From Cellulomonas sp. JZ18 (GTDB taxonomy: Bacteria > Actinomycetota > Actinomycetes > Actinomycetales > Cellulomonadaceae): DNA of 64,000 bases. Positions 27,075-36,585 of this stretch are shown here, piece by piece (the first letter of the stretch is position 1; every line of letters starts with the position of its first letter). The stretch is from NCBI RefSeq assembly GCF_009720485.1, contig NZ_CP045245.1, forward strand, positions 1,860,001 to 1,924,000, in the 5' to 3' direction. Below the pieces are notes generated by a model. It did not search any database. It was not told the DNA's origin and was given only the letters and a program-made list of their open reading frames with translations. The position numbers and the translations under genes are program-made.

Positions 27075-28541
27075 ATGGCCGTGTCGAGGCAGCAGGGGTC
27101 CGTCTGGCGGCGCATGCCGGTCGAGCGGATGGACGAGGTCGAGGCCGCGAGCGGCGCAGGCCGGCTCACCAGGAGCCTCGGGCTCTGGCAGCTGACCGCG
27201 ATCGGCGTCGGCGGGATCATCGGCGTCGGGATCTTCTCGCTCGCCGGGCTCGTCGCCCACGGGGACGCCGACAACCCCGCGGCGGGGCCGGCGGTGCTCG
27301 TCGCGTTCCTCATCGCGGGGCTGGCGTCCGCCGCGGCAGCGCTGTCGTACGCGGAGTTCGCCGGCATGGTCCCGCGCGCCGGCTCGGCGTACACCTACGG
27401 GTACGTCGCCCTCGGGGAGGTCGTCGGCTGGTTCATCGGCTGGGACCTGCTGCTCGAGTACATCGCGATCGTCGCGGTCGTGGCCATCGGCATCTCGGGC
27501 TACCTCGAGGCGTTCCTCGGCGGGCTCGGCGTCGAGCTGCCCGCGGCCGTCACCGCGAGCGCGGAGGAGGGCGGGGTCGTCAACGTCCCCGCCGTGCTGA
27601 TCTGCCTGCTCGTCACGTTCATCCTCAGCCGCGGGACACGGACCTTCGGCCGGTTCGAGCTCGTCGCCGTCGCCGTGAAGATCCTGCTGGTCCTGTTCAT
27701 CGTCGGGCTCGGGGCCTTCTACGTCGACACCGGCAACTACGACCCCTTCATGCCCAACGGCTTCGGCCCCGTGCTCACGGGTGCCGCGACCGTGTTCTTC
27801 GCGGTGTTCGGCTACGACGCCATGTCGACCGCCGCGGAGGAGGCGACCGACGGGCGCCGGCACATGCCCCGGGCCATCGTCCTGTCCCTCGTCGTCGCGA
27901 TGGTGCTGTACGTGGCCGCGACCCTGGTGCTCACGGGCCTGCAGAGCTACGAGGACATCGACCCGACCGCGGGCTTCGCGTCGGCGTTCACGAACGTCGG
28001 CCTGCCGGTGGTCGCCAGCGTCATCTCGGTGTTCGCGGTGCTGTCGATCCTCACGGTCATGCTCACGTTCCTGCTCGGCGTCACGCGCGTGTGGTTCTCG
28101 ATGAGCCGCGACGGGCTGCTGCCGCCGTGGTTCGCGGGCGTCGACCGGCACGGCACGCCGCAGCGGGTCACGTGGATCGCCGGCGGCGGGGCCGCGCTGC
28201 TCGCCGGCGTGTTCCCGATCCGGGCCGTCGCCGACCTGACGAACATCGGCATCCTGTCCGCGTTCGTCGTCGTGTGCGTCGCGGTCATCCTGTTCCGGTA
28301 CACGCGCCCCGACGCGCCGCGCGCGTTCCGGCTCCCGCTCATGCCGTTCGTCCCGGCGTTCGGCGTCGTGGCGTCGGTGTTCCTCATCCTCCAGCTGCAC
28401 TGGGAGACGTGGCTGCGCTTCGGCGTGTGGCTCCTGATCGGCCTCGTCGTCTACTTCGGGTACGGGCGCCGGCACTCGTTGCTGAACCCGGACAGCCCGC
28501 ACCACGTCCGGCGTGCCGCGACGGGAGACCCCGGCACCTGA
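27075..28541 (+). CDS. APC superfamily cationic amino acid transporter (CAT type)
   Basis: 488-residue integral membrane transporter. The ATG follows a GGGGGAGC site. It begins LTRSLGLWQLTAIGVGGIIGVGIFSLAG, with the unwound TM1 motif GVGGIIGVGIF of the APC fold. ALSYAEFAGMVPRAGSAYTYGYVALGEVVGWFIGWDLLLEY is a strong CAT-subfamily signature, as is VFFAVFGYDAMSTAAEEATDGRRHMPRAI. SMSRDGLLPPWFAGVDRHGTPQR is the late loop motif. CAT members import arginine, lysine or ornithine; branched or other amino acids remain possible. It converges with the fructosamine kinase gene, 21 nt between stops. Confidence 0.9.
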   Translation: MAVSRQQGSVWRRMPVERMDEVEAASGAGRLTRSLGLWQLTAIGVGGIIGVGIFSLAGLVAHGDADNPAAGPAVLVAFLIAGLASAAAALSYAEFAGMVPRAGSAYTYGYVALGEVVGWFIGWDLLLEYIAIVAVVAIGISGYLEAFLGGLGVELPAAVTASAEEGGVVNVPAVLICLLVTFILSRGTRTFGRFELVAVAVKILLVLFIVGLGAFYVDTGNYDPFMPNGFGPVLTGAATVFFAVFGYDAMSTAAEEATDGRRHMPRAIVLSLVVAMVLYVAATLVLTGLQSYEDIDPTAGFASAFTNVGLPVVASVISVFAVLSILTVMLTFLLGVTRVWFSMSRDGLLPPWFAGVDRHGTPQRVTWIAGGGAALLAGVFPIRAVADLTNIGILSAFVVVCVAVILFRYTRPDAPRAFRLPLMPFVPAFGVVASVFLILQLHWETWLRFGVWLLIGLVVYFGYGRRHSLLNPDSPHHVRRAATGDPGT

Positions 28542-28562
28542 GCCGTGCGCCGGCCGGGGTCG

Positions 28563-29449
28563 TCAGCGCCCCCGGGACCGGCGGAACGGCGCGAGCACCG
28601 CGCGCGCCTGGTCGGCGTGGCCCCAGTCCGGCTCGAACTGCGCGACGACCGCCAGGTTCTGCCGCAGGTGCAGCAGCGGCATGCGCGCGCGCCAGCCGCC
28701 GTCCAGGCCGGTCAGCTCCGCGTAGACGTCGAAGAAGCGGGCCGCCTCGGGCGGGTGGGGGCTCGACCACAGGTGGGACAGGTCGACCTCGGCCCACGCG
28801 TACGAGACGGCCGGGTCGATGAGCGCCGGTGCGCCGTGCGCGGACAGCACGTTCTGCGACCACAGGTCGCCGTGGGTGAGGCACGCCGGCGCCGCGGGCA
28901 GCAGCTCGGGCAGCGCCGCGCACAGCCGCTCGAGCGCGGCCCGGTCCCGCTCGTCGAGGGCGGCGCGCACGCGCGGCTCGTGCAGCCAGCGCAGCAGGCG
29001 ACGCTCGGCGAAGAACCGGTGCCCGTCCTCCTCCCACGTGTTGTCCTGGCGCATCCGTCCCAGCCACGTGTCCCGGTGCCAGCCGAACCGGTGGGCCCGG
29101 GTGCCGGTGTGCAGCGCGGCGAGGTCGTGCGCGAGCCGCTCCCAGAACGCCGGGGTGTCGGTGCGCGGCTCCAGCGCCTCGAGCACGAGCAGGTCGGGGC
29201 GCACGAGGTGCACCCGCGGGTCCGGACGCCGCCGAGCCGGGACAGCGCGCCCAGCCCCTCGGCCTCCGCCTCGAACACGTCGCCCGGCGGCTGGGCGAAC
29301 GTCTTCGCGAACACCGGTGGCCCCTGCGTGCGGCGGGCCAGTCCCGCGACGGCGGCGAGCCCGCCGCCGGCGTGGTCGACGACCTCGACGTCGGTCAGGC
29401 CGGCACGGTGCAGCCGGTCGAGCAGCAGCGCGGTCCCCGTCGCGGTCAC
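28563..29449 (-). CDS. Fructosamine/ketosamine-3-kinase family protein (one-base break in the given sequence)
   Basis: Protein-repair kinase that phosphorylates the third carbon of sugar-amine adducts so that they fall off. Repaired length is 295 residues, typical of bacterial members. LLLDRLHRAGLTDVEVVDHAGG begins the N lobe, with VFAKTF as the ATP-binding lysine. LTHGDLWSQNVL is the catalytic loop, and IDPAVSYAWAEVDLSHLW the metal-binding segment. The break is at 29218-29220: GGG must be GGGG (CCCC on the coding strand) to read VRTPRVHLVRPDLLVLEAL; as given the frame turns to VRTRGCTSC. The GTG start lacks a strong ribosome site. It is 95 nt downstream of the arginine deiminase gene and could be in the same transcript. 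Confidence 0.85.
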
Positions 29450-29544
29450 GCCCGCAGGGTAGCCGCGCGCCGGTCGCACGAGCCCCCGCGGGACGCCCTG
29501 GCGCCCGCGCCGCGGCACCGGGACGAGGCGCGCAGCGCCCGCGG

Positions 29545-30810
29545 TCAGGCGACGGGGTCGCGCACCAGCGGGCACGTCATGCAGTGCCCGCCACCACGGC
29601 CGCGGCCCAGCTCGCTGCCGACGATGGTGACGACCTCGACGCCGGCGCGGCGCAGCGCGGCGTTCGTCTGGGTGTTGCGGTCGTAGGTGAAGACCACCCC
29701 GGGGCTGACGGCGACGGCGTTGTTCGCGCTGTCCCACTGCTGGCGCTCGGACGCGTAGACGTCGCCCGCGGTCTCGACGACCCGCAGGCGCGGCAGCCCC
29801 AGCGCGCGGGCCACGACGTCGACGAGGGGCGTGTCGCCCTCGTCGACGAGCTCGAGTCCGGGGGAGCGGTCGGACGGCAGGAGCGTGAAGGCGTGGATGC
29901 CGTCGACGATCGCCGGGTGCACCGTCACGAGGTCGTGGTCGGCGAACGTGAACACGGTGTCGAGGTGCATGGCGGCCCGCAGGCTCGGCATGCCGGCGAC
30001 GACGACGCGGTCGACGACCCCCTGCTCGAAGAGCGCGCGCGCGACCTGGGTGATCGCCTGGCGGGACGTGCGCTCGCTCATGCCGACGAGCACCGAGCGG
30101 TTGCCGATCGGCATGACGTCGCCGCCCTCGAGCGTGGCGCGCCCCCAGTCCTGCTCCGCGTCGCCCCACCAGACCGTGGCGTCCCGGTAGCCCGGGTGGA
30201 ACCGGTAGACGGTCTGCATGAGCAGCGTCTCGTCGTGCCGCGCCGGCCAGTAGAGCGGGTTGAGGGTGAGCCCGCCGTAGATCCAGCAGGTGGTGTCGCG
30301 CGTGTACAGGGTGTTCGGCAGCGGGGGCATGAGGTACTCCGCGGCGTCGGGGGACTCGCGGGCCAGCGCCAGGTAGTCGTTGCGCACGTCGGCGGGCAGG
30401 TCGCGCGTGGACAGGCCGCCGATCAGGAAGCGGGCCAGGTCGCGCGGCGCGAGCTCGTCGAGGAAGGCGCGGGTGCCGTCGACGAGGCCGAGGCCCACCG
30501 TGTTCGCGACGATCTTGCGGTCGAGCAGCCACGCACGCGCCTGCGGGATCGCGACCGTCTCCGCCAGGAGGTCGTGCAGCTCGACCACCTCGACCCCCCG
30601 GTCGCGCAGCTTCTCGACGAAGTCGAGGTGGTCGCGCTGCGCGGCCTCGACCCACAGGACGTCGTCGAACAGCAGGTCGTCGGAGTTCCTGGGCGTGAGC
30701 CGCTCGTGGGCGAGCCCCGGTGCGCAGACGAGCACCGTGCGCAGGCGCCCGACCTCGGAGTGGACGCCCAGCGCTGACGTGGCCGCCGGCGGGTCCTGCG
30801 TGGTGCTCAT
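29545..30810 (-). CDS. arcA: Arginine deiminase
   Basis: 421-residue cytoplasmic enzyme converting arginine to citrulline and ammonia, the first step of the arginine deiminase route to ATP. Motifs are [18 protein letters not shown] at the start, [51 protein letters not shown] and the catalytic cysteine in GGHCMTCPL (C410). AAGGAG precedes the ATG. It lies 29 nt downstream of an amino-acid antiporter gene, forming an arcD-arcA type unit. The remaining pathway genes (ornithine carbamoyltransferase and carbamate kinase) are not in the window. Confidence 0.95.
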   Translation of the reverse strand: MSTTQDPPAATSALGVHSEVGRLRTVLVCAPGLAHERLTPRNSDDLLFDDVLWVEAAQRDHLDFVEKLRDRGVEVVELHDLLAETVAIPQARAWLLDRKIVANTVGLGLVDGTRAFLDELAPRDLARFLIGGLSTRDLPADVRNDYLALARESPDAAEYLMPPLPNTLYTRDTTCWIYGGLTLNPLYWPARHDETLLMQTVYRFHPGYRDATVWWGDAEQDWGRATLEGGDVMPIGNRSVLVGMSERTSRQAITQVARALFEQGVVDRVVVAGMPSLRAAMHLDTVFTFADHDLVTVHPAIVDGIHAFTLLPSDRSPGLELVDEGDTPLVDVVARALGLPRLRVVETAGDVYASERQQWDSANNAVAVSPGVVFTYDRNTQTNAALRRAGVEVVTIVGSELGRGRGGGHCMTCPLVRDPVA

Positions 30811-30839
30811 GCGGTCTCCTTCGTGACAGGGACGGGACG

Positions 30840-32282
30840 TCAGAGGTGGATCCACCCCTGGGCGAGCGCCACGACCGCGACGACGGCCATGACGCCGACC
30901 ACCCCGCACAGGACCAGCTCGCCGGGGTGGAACACCCGGCGGCCCTGCTCGCGGCGGGTGAGGACGAACAGCACGGTCGACGGCGCGTAGAACAGGAACG
31001 AGACGAGCAGCAGGGTGGGACCGGCCGCGTAGACGAGGAACGCCGTGTAGACGGTCGCCAGCGCGGCCACGACGCCGTCGCGCACCGGCGGGCCTGCCGC
31101 GGCGGGGTACGACTCGCGCGTCAGCACGAGCTTGAGGGCGTACGCCGCCGCCAGCAGGAACGGGACGAGGCTCAGCGACGCGGTCAGGTCGAGCGCGAAG
31201 TCGAAGGCGTCGCGCGAGAAGAGCGTGACGACGAGCACCAGCTGGGACAGACCCGTGGTCAGCAGCAGCGCGTTGACGGGCACGTCCCTGCTGGTCGTCC
31301 GCGCCAGGAAGCGGGGCAGGTCGCGGTCGCGCGCCGCGACGAGCAGCACCTCGGCGGCCATGAGGCTCCAGGCCAGGTACGCGCCCAGCACCGAGACGAT
31401 CAGCCCGACGCTGACGAACGTGCCACCCCAGCCCCCGACCGCCGCCTCGAGCACCCCGGCCATCGAGGGCTGCCGCAGCTGCGCGATCTTGGCCATCGGC
31501 AGGACGCCGTACGAGACGACCGTCACGGACGCGAACACGGCGAAGACGGCGAGGAACCCGAGCACGGTCGCCCGTCCGACGTCCTCGCGGCGCCGTGCGT
31601 GCCGCGAGTAGACGCTCGCACCCTCCACGCCGAGGAACACGAAGACCGTCACGAGCATCGTGTCGCGCACCTGCTCGAACACCGGCCCGGTGTAGTCCGC
31701 GCCGTGCAGGTTGTCCGCCAGCACCGACGGGTCGAGCACGAACAGCGCGAGCAGCACGAAGACGACGATCGGCACGACCTTGGCGATGGTCACGATGCGG
31801 TTGATCGCCGTCGCCTCGCGGATGCCGCGGCGGATCAGGAGGAAGAACAGCCACAGCCCGACCGACGACAGCACGACGGCGAGGACGGTGTCACCGGCGC
31901 CGAGCGCCGGTGCGACGGCACCGAGCGTCGACGTGATGAGCACCCAGTAGGTCACGTTGCCCACGCACGCGCTGGCCCAGTACCCGATGGCCGAGTAGAA
32001 GCCCGGGAGCTCGCCGAACCCCGCCTTCGCGTACGCGTAGACGCCGGCGTCCAGCGCGGGCCTGCGCACCGCGAGCGTCTGGAAGACGAACGCCAGCATC
32101 AGCATCCCGCTGCCGGCGACCACCCAGGCGACGAGCGCTCCTGCGACACCCGTCTCCTGCGCGAAGCGCCGTGGCAGCGAGAACACGCCGGCGCCGACCA
32201 TCGACCCGACGACCATCATGGTCAGCGTCAGGCGGCTCACCGTCGCCGTGCGGGCGGCAGCGGTCTCGTGCGTCGTGCTCAC
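30840..32282 (-). CDS. arcD: APC-family arginine/ornithine-type antiporter
   Basis: 480-residue basic amino acid/polyamine antiporter of the APA family. It starts at a GTG ([12 protein letters not shown]). TM1 is [23 protein letters not shown], with the G-S-M-V-G-A-G substrate motif. Then come [64 protein letters not shown], and a late [20 protein letters not shown]. This is the exporter type that swaps arginine for ornithine or another product. The arginine deiminase gene follows 29 nt downstream. The arcD symbol is functional rather than by homology to the older ArcD family; agmatine or lysine exchange cannot be excluded. Confidence 0.82.
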   Translation of the reverse strand: MSTTHETAAARTATVSRLTLTMMVVGSMVGAGVFSLPRRFAQETGVAGALVAWVVAGSGMLMLAFVFQTLAVRRPALDAGVYAYAKAGFGELPGFYSAIGYWASACVGNVTYWVLITSTLGAVAPALGAGDTVLAVVLSSVGLWLFFLLIRRGIREATAINRIVTIAKVVPIVVFVLLALFVLDPSVLADNLHGADYTGPVFEQVRDTMLVTVFVFLGVEGASVYSRHARRREDVGRATVLGFLAVFAVFASVTVVSYGVLPMAKIAQLRQPSMAGVLEAAVGGWGGTFVSVGLIVSVLGAYLAWSLMAAEVLLVAARDRDLPRFLARTTSRDVPVNALLLTTGLSQLVLVVTLFSRDAFDFALDLTASLSLVPFLLAAAYALKLVLTRESYPAAAGPPVRDGVVAALATVYTAFLVYAAGPTLLLVSFLFYAPSTVLFVLTRREQGRRVFHPGELVLCGVVGVMAVVAVVALAQGWIHL

Positions 32283-32504
32283 GGCCCGACCTCGCAGACT
32301 GGGCGGCCGCGGCGCGTGCCGCCCTGGCTGAGGGAAGTGCGACGAACAGGGCGTACCGACAGCGAGCATCGCACAGGGGACCCGCCGCCCGGCACCCCCC
32401 GGCGATCGCTGCGCTCGCGAGGCCGTGCGGTGCGGGGGACGCTGGGCGTCGACGCCGTCCCGGAGCGCGCCGGGGCGGGTGCGGCACGCGACGAGGGAGC
32501 GAGC

Positions 32505-33488
32505 ATGGAGCACCGCCGGCTGGGACGGACGGGCCTGACCGTGTCCGAGATCGGGTACGGGGCGTGGGGGATCGGCGCCGCGATGTGGGTCGGGGCCCGG
32601 GAGGACGAGTCGGTCGCGGCGCTGCACCGGGCGATCGAGCTCGGGGTGAACGTCATCGACACCGCGCGCGGGTACGGCGAGAGCGAGCGGATCGTCGGGA
32701 GCGTCGTGCGCGACCACGCGGACGTCCACGTGGCGACGAAGGTGCCGCCGCGCAACGGGATCTGGCCGGCGCCCGCCGGTCTGCACCCCGACGAGACGTT
32801 CCCCGGCACCCACATCCGCGAGAGCCTCGAGACGAGCCTGCGGGCGTCGGGCCTGGAGGCGTTCGACCTCCTGCAGCTGCACGTCTGGAGCGACGACTGG
32901 GTCGGCAAGGGGGACTGGCTGGAGACGGTCGCGGCGCTGCGCGACGAGGGCAAGATCCGCTTCTTCGGGGTGTCCGTCAACGACTACCAGCCCGAGAACG
33001 CCCTCGAGCTCGTCCGCAGCGGCGTGGTCGACACCGTGCAGGTGATCTACAACCTGTGGCACCAGCGGCCCGAGGAGCAGCTCCTGCCCGCGTGCGCGGA
33101 GCACGGCGTGGGCGTGATCGTGCGGGTCGCGCTCGACGAGGGCGGCCTGACCGGCCGCGTCACGAGCGGCAGCACGTTCCCCGACGGCGACTTCCGGAAC
33201 ACGTACTTCGGCGGTGGCCGGGCCGCGCAGGTCGAGCAGCACGTCGACGCCCTCGTGCGCGACCTCGGCATCGAGAGCGACCAGCTGGCGGACGTCGCCC
33301 TGCGGTACGTGCTCGACCACCCGGCCGTGTCGACCGTCATCGCCGGCATGCGCACCGTGCGCAACGTCGAGCGCAACGCGGCCACGAGCGACGGCCGCCG
33401 CCTCACGCCGGAGCAGCACGAGGTGATCCGGCGGCACCGGTGGGAGCGGAACTTCTACCGGCCGGCGGACGAGCGGCGACCCCGGTAG
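32505..33488 (+). CDS. Aldo/keto reductase
   Basis: 327-residue NADP(H)-dependent oxidoreductase with a TIM barrel. EHRRLGRTGLTVSEIGYGAWGIG is the standard start. VNVIDTARGYGESERIVG carries the catalytic Asp and Tyr, and HVATKVPPRN the Lys. LLQLHVWSDDWVGKGDWLETV has His in its usual place, and IAGMRTVRNVERN is the cofactor-binding end. The substrate is unknown; many relatives act on sugars or small aldehydes. The ATG follows GAGGGAG. It is divergent from the antiporter gene, with 222 nt between that hold no obvious operator. Confidence 0.92.
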   Translation: MEHRRLGRTGLTVSEIGYGAWGIGAAMWVGAREDESVAALHRAIELGVNVIDTARGYGESERIVGSVVRDHADVHVATKVPPRNGIWPAPAGLHPDETFPGTHIRESLETSLRASGLEAFDLLQLHVWSDDWVGKGDWLETVAALRDEGKIRFFGVSVNDYQPENALELVRSGVVDTVQVIYNLWHQRPEEQLLPACAEHGVGVIVRVALDEGGLTGRVTSGSTFPDGDFRNTYFGGGRAAQVEQHVDALVRDLGIESDQLADVALRYVLDHPAVSTVIAGMRTVRNVERNAATSDGRRLTPEQHEVIRRHRWERNFYRPADERRPR

Positions 33489-33943
33489 GACGAAAAGGGC
33501 GAAACGGACGATTCACCCCACCCTCTCCTACCGGGCCCGCGCGCCCCGGGAGTAGCGTCGACGCGCGGCCGGCGCCGCAGGGGGCTCGGGGGCGGGCATG
33601 GCACAGCAGGACGACACCGCGCAGGACGCCCGGTGCGCACGCGCGTGCACCCCGTCGCGGGGCACCGTGCCGACGCACCCGCTCGCCACGACGTCCGGGT
33701 CCGCGACCGCGACGCGCTGCGGGCCCGCCCCTCCGGCGGTGCCGACCTGCGGGTGGCGCGGCACCACCTGACGTCCGCACCGGACGTGGGCACGGGGCAG
33801 GGACGCCCCGGAGCCTCGTCCGTGCGTGCTGCTCCCCGTGCCGGGGACGACGTGAGCACGACCGGGAGACGGGGCGCGTCCGGTGCCCAGCGACCCGCTG
33901 CCCTGGCGCGGGCACGCGCGCCTCGGCCCGGACGAGGGGGAGC
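33489..33943 (+). other. 455-nt region before the LuxR-type regulator, with a doubtful small ORF
   Basis: Holds the promoter area for the regulator and little else. An ATG at 33598 opens a 57-codon frame (MAQQDDTAQDARCARACTPS) ending in TGA at 33769-33771, with GGGG before the start. Composition in this frame is poor. Adding one C to CCC near 33631 would carry it into a longer frame (VRTRVHPVAGHRADAPARHD), again the type of repair seen elsewhere. Neither version resembles a known protein. The start of the region is relatively AT-rich (GACGAAAAGGGCGAAACGGACGATT split around 33490-33515), a possible promoter. Confidence 0.25.
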
Positions 33944-36583
33944 ATGGACCGGCGACCCACCGACGCCCGCGCGCAGGCGGTGCGCGTGCGGGCGGGCGTG
34001 CACGGGCGGCTCGACGGCGGCCGCGACGGCACGGCAGGCGCCCCACGCGCCGGCGCGGCGCTCAGCGGCTCCGCCGCGCAGGTGCTCACCGCCGTCGCGG
34101 ACCCCCGCCGCTCGGGCGTCCTCGTCGTCGGGGAGAGCGGGAGCGGCAAGTCGTTCGTGCTGCGCCAGGTGCACGCGCGCCTGTCGGCGGGTGCGGCGGG
34201 CACCGGGACGCTGGTCCGCCCTCCCGCCGTCGACGAGTCCGCCTTCTGCAGCCTCCTGCGCGGTGCCGCGACGGAGCCCGGGTCCGGCCCGCGCACCGAG
34301 CGGCACCAGCGGGGCGGGGCCGTCGTCGCCGTCGACGACGTGCACCTGCTCAGCCCGTCGGCGCTCGCCTCGCTCGCGGAGGCGCTCGACCGCAGGACCG
34401 TCCAGCTCGCCGGCACCGTCCCGGCGGCCCACGCCCCGCAGGTGCTCGACCTGCTGCGTCCGCTCCAGCCGCTGGGCGTCGTCGAGCTCGCCCCGTGGCG
34501 CGCGCGGGACCTCGCGGCCTACGCGGCACGCCGTCTGCGCGGCGGCCACCTCCACGAGGAGTCCCTGCACCGGCTGCTGCGCTTCTCCGGCGGCAACGCG
34601 CGCGTCCTGACCGAGCTCGTCGACCACGGCCTCGAGGTCGGCCGGCTGCGGTGCGAGCACGGGACGTGGGTCTGGGACGGCCAGCTGCAGGCACCACCGC
34701 TCACCCGGGTGCGGCTCGGACGCGAGCTCGCCCGCCTCGACCCGGACGTGAGGGACGTGCTGCACGCGGCCGTGCTCGTCGAGGGCGTGGAGGTGGACGA
34801 CCTGGCGGCCGCGTTCGGCGTGAGCGCCGTGGAGCGCGCCGAGGAGTCGGGCGTGCTGCACGTCGCGCCCGTCGGGACCCGCCTCGACACGGCCGTCCGA
34901 CCCGCGTACGCCGACGTCATCCGCACGCAGATGGTGCAGGTCCGGCGCCGGCGGCTCGCCCGCAGCCTCGCCGCCACCGTCACCGCCACCGCCGCGCACG
35001 CCGCGCCCGCGCAGGGGCCGGACGCGGTACGTGCGGTGCTGCTGTCGCAGCTGGCCGGCCGGCCCGTCGACGCGTCGTTGGTCCTGCCCGCCGCCCGCTG
35101 CGCGCTGCACCGGCACGACCCGGAGCTCGCCGAGCACCTCCTCGCCGGCGCGGGGTGCGACGCCGAGTCGGCCGAGCTGCGGGCCGCGGCGCTCGTCGAG
35201 CTCGGCCGCTACGACCGGGCGGCGGACGCGCTCGCGCCGGACGGCGCCGTGCCTCCGGACGCACCCGGCGGGTCGCGTCTGGCGGCGCACCGCGCGGCCA
35301 TCCTCGCCCTGCGCGCCGGGGCACGCCCACCGGCCGCACCTCCCACCGCACCGTGCGACGACGGCGCGCGCGCCGACGCCCACCGACTGCTCGTCGACGT
35401 CTGGTTCGGCGACCGGCTGGTGCCGCTCGCCCAGGACCGCGCACCGGTGCACGACGGCCTGGTCCTGCTCGCGGGCGCGGGCGCGTGCGCCCAGCTCGCC
35501 CGGCTCGACGCGGCGTGCGCGCTGCTCGCCGGCACGGGCACGGCCGGTGGCACGACACCGCTGCCGCGCGCGGCCGGACCGGCGGTGCGCGCGCTGTGCG
35601 AGCTCGCGCGCGGCGCCGTGGGCGTCGCGGAGACGCTCGGGGAGGACCTGCGGCGCACGGGGATCGACGAGGGGTGGCCCCTGGCCTACCAGCTCGGCGC
35701 GGTCGTCGTCGGCCGCTGCGCGCTCGACCGGGGGGACGTCGCGCGGGCGACCGTCCACCTGGGCGAGGCGTCGGTCGGACGGCCGGACGTCGACACGGTG
35801 CTGCGGGGGTACGCGCTCGCGCACCTGGCCCTGGCGCACGCGGCGGCGGGCCGCACCGTCGAGGCGGAGGCGGCGCTGCGTGAGGCGCGCCGCACGGAGC
35901 GGGACGTGGTGCCGCACGCGCTCGTCGACCTCGCGCGGCTCGCCGGTGCGGAGAGCCTGCACGTGCGGGGGCTGCACGGGGCGGCCCTGGAGGCCGCCGC
36001 GGCGGTCGCGCGGGACGCGCAGCACCACGGGCACACGCTCGTGCACCTGCGCGCGCTGCACCTGTGCGCCCGCGTGGCACCGTCTGCGCACGTCGCCGAG
36101 AGCACGGCCGCGGTCGCCGCGCGGGCGGACTTCGCCCTCGCCGAGGTCTACGCCCGCCACGCCCGCGCGGCGGCCGACGGCGACGGCGCGGCGCTCGGCC
36201 AGGTCGCCCTCGACTACGAGGAGCGGGGGCTGCACTGGCTCGCCGCCGAGACGGCGGCCGCGGCCGTGCGGGCGGGCGGCGGGGCCGGGACGACCGCGGC
36301 GCGGCGGTGCCGTGTCGTCCTCGACCGGTTGGGCCACGCCCTTCCCGCCGGCCTGCCGGGCTGGTGGCTGCGGCCGGAGGACCACGCGGACCCGCTCACG
36401 GAGCGGGAGCGGGAGGTGGCCGAGCTCGTCGCCGCGGGCAGGACGTCGCCCCAGGTCGCCGCGCTGCTGCAGGTCTCACCGCGCACGGTCGAGAACCACC
36501 TGCAGCACTGCTACCGCAAGCTCGGCATCGCCGACCGCGGTCAGCTCGCCGAGGCCCTCGGCCGGGCCGCGCAGCGCCGCTGA
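33944..36583 (+). CDS. Large LuxR family regulator with N-terminal ATPase (LAL-like)
   Basis: 879-residue one-component regulator of the STAND/LAL type. A Walker A motif GESGSGKS (residues 63-70) and Walker B VVAVDDVHLL give an AAA-like switch; an ALASLAEALDRRTVQLAGT segment and the ELVDHGLEVGRLRCE winged-helix region follow. A long Ala-rich helical repeat region (about residues 300-800) is likely TPR-like. The C-terminus is LuxR/GerE DNA-binding: DPLTEREREVAELVAAGRTS and RTVENHLQHCYRKLGIADR. Its stop lies 2 nt from the stop of the hydrolase gene at the end of the protease/repeat operon on the other strand. The regulator could control that operon, but the promoters are far apart and this is not shown. 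Confidence 0.87.
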   Translation: MDRRPTDARAQAVRVRAGVHGRLDGGRDGTAGAPRAGAALSGSAAQVLTAVADPRRSGVLVVGESGSGKSFVLRQVHARLSAGAAGTGTLVRPPAVDESAFCSLLRGAATEPGSGPRTERHQRGGAVVAVDDVHLLSPSALASLAEALDRRTVQLAGTVPAAHAPQVLDLLRPLQPLGVVELAPWRARDLAAYAARRLRGGHLHEESLHRLLRFSGGNARVLTELVDHGLEVGRLRCEHGTWVWDGQLQAPPLTRVRLGRELARLDPDVRDVLHAAVLVEGVEVDDLAAAFGVSAVERAEESGVLHVAPVGTRLDTAVRPAYADVIRTQMVQVRRRRLARSLAATVTATAAHAAPAQGPDAVRAVLLSQLAGRPVDASLVLPAARCALHRHDPELAEHLLAGAGCDAESAELRAAALVELGRYDRAADALAPDGAVPPDAPGGSRLAAHRAAILALRAGARPPAAPPTAPCDDGARADAHRLLVDVWFGDRLVPLAQDRAPVHDGLVLLAGAGACAQLARLDAACALLAGTGTAGGTTPLPRAAGPAVRALCELARGAVGVAETLGEDLRRTGIDEGWPLAYQLGAVVVGRCALDRGDVARATVHLGEASVGRPDVDTVLRGYALAHLALAHAAAGRTVEAEAALREARRTERDVVPHALVDLARLAGAESLHVRGLHGAALEAAAAVARDAQHHGHTLVHLRALHLCARVAPSAHVAESTAAVAARADFALAEVYARHARAAADGDGAALGQVALDYEERGLHWLAAETAAAAVRAGGGAGTTAARRCRVVLDRLGHALPAGLPGWWLRPEDHADPLTEREREVAELVAAGRTSPQVAALLQVSPRTVENHLQHCYRKLGIADRGQLAEALGRAAQRR

Positions 36584-36585
36584 GG

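Noticed and set aside
32171..36583. 1470-codon frame ending in the LuxR-type regulator
   Set aside because: The part before 33944 is a shadow of the aldo/keto reductase gene and contains no domain; the ATG at 33944 has a good ribosome site (GAGGGGGAGC).
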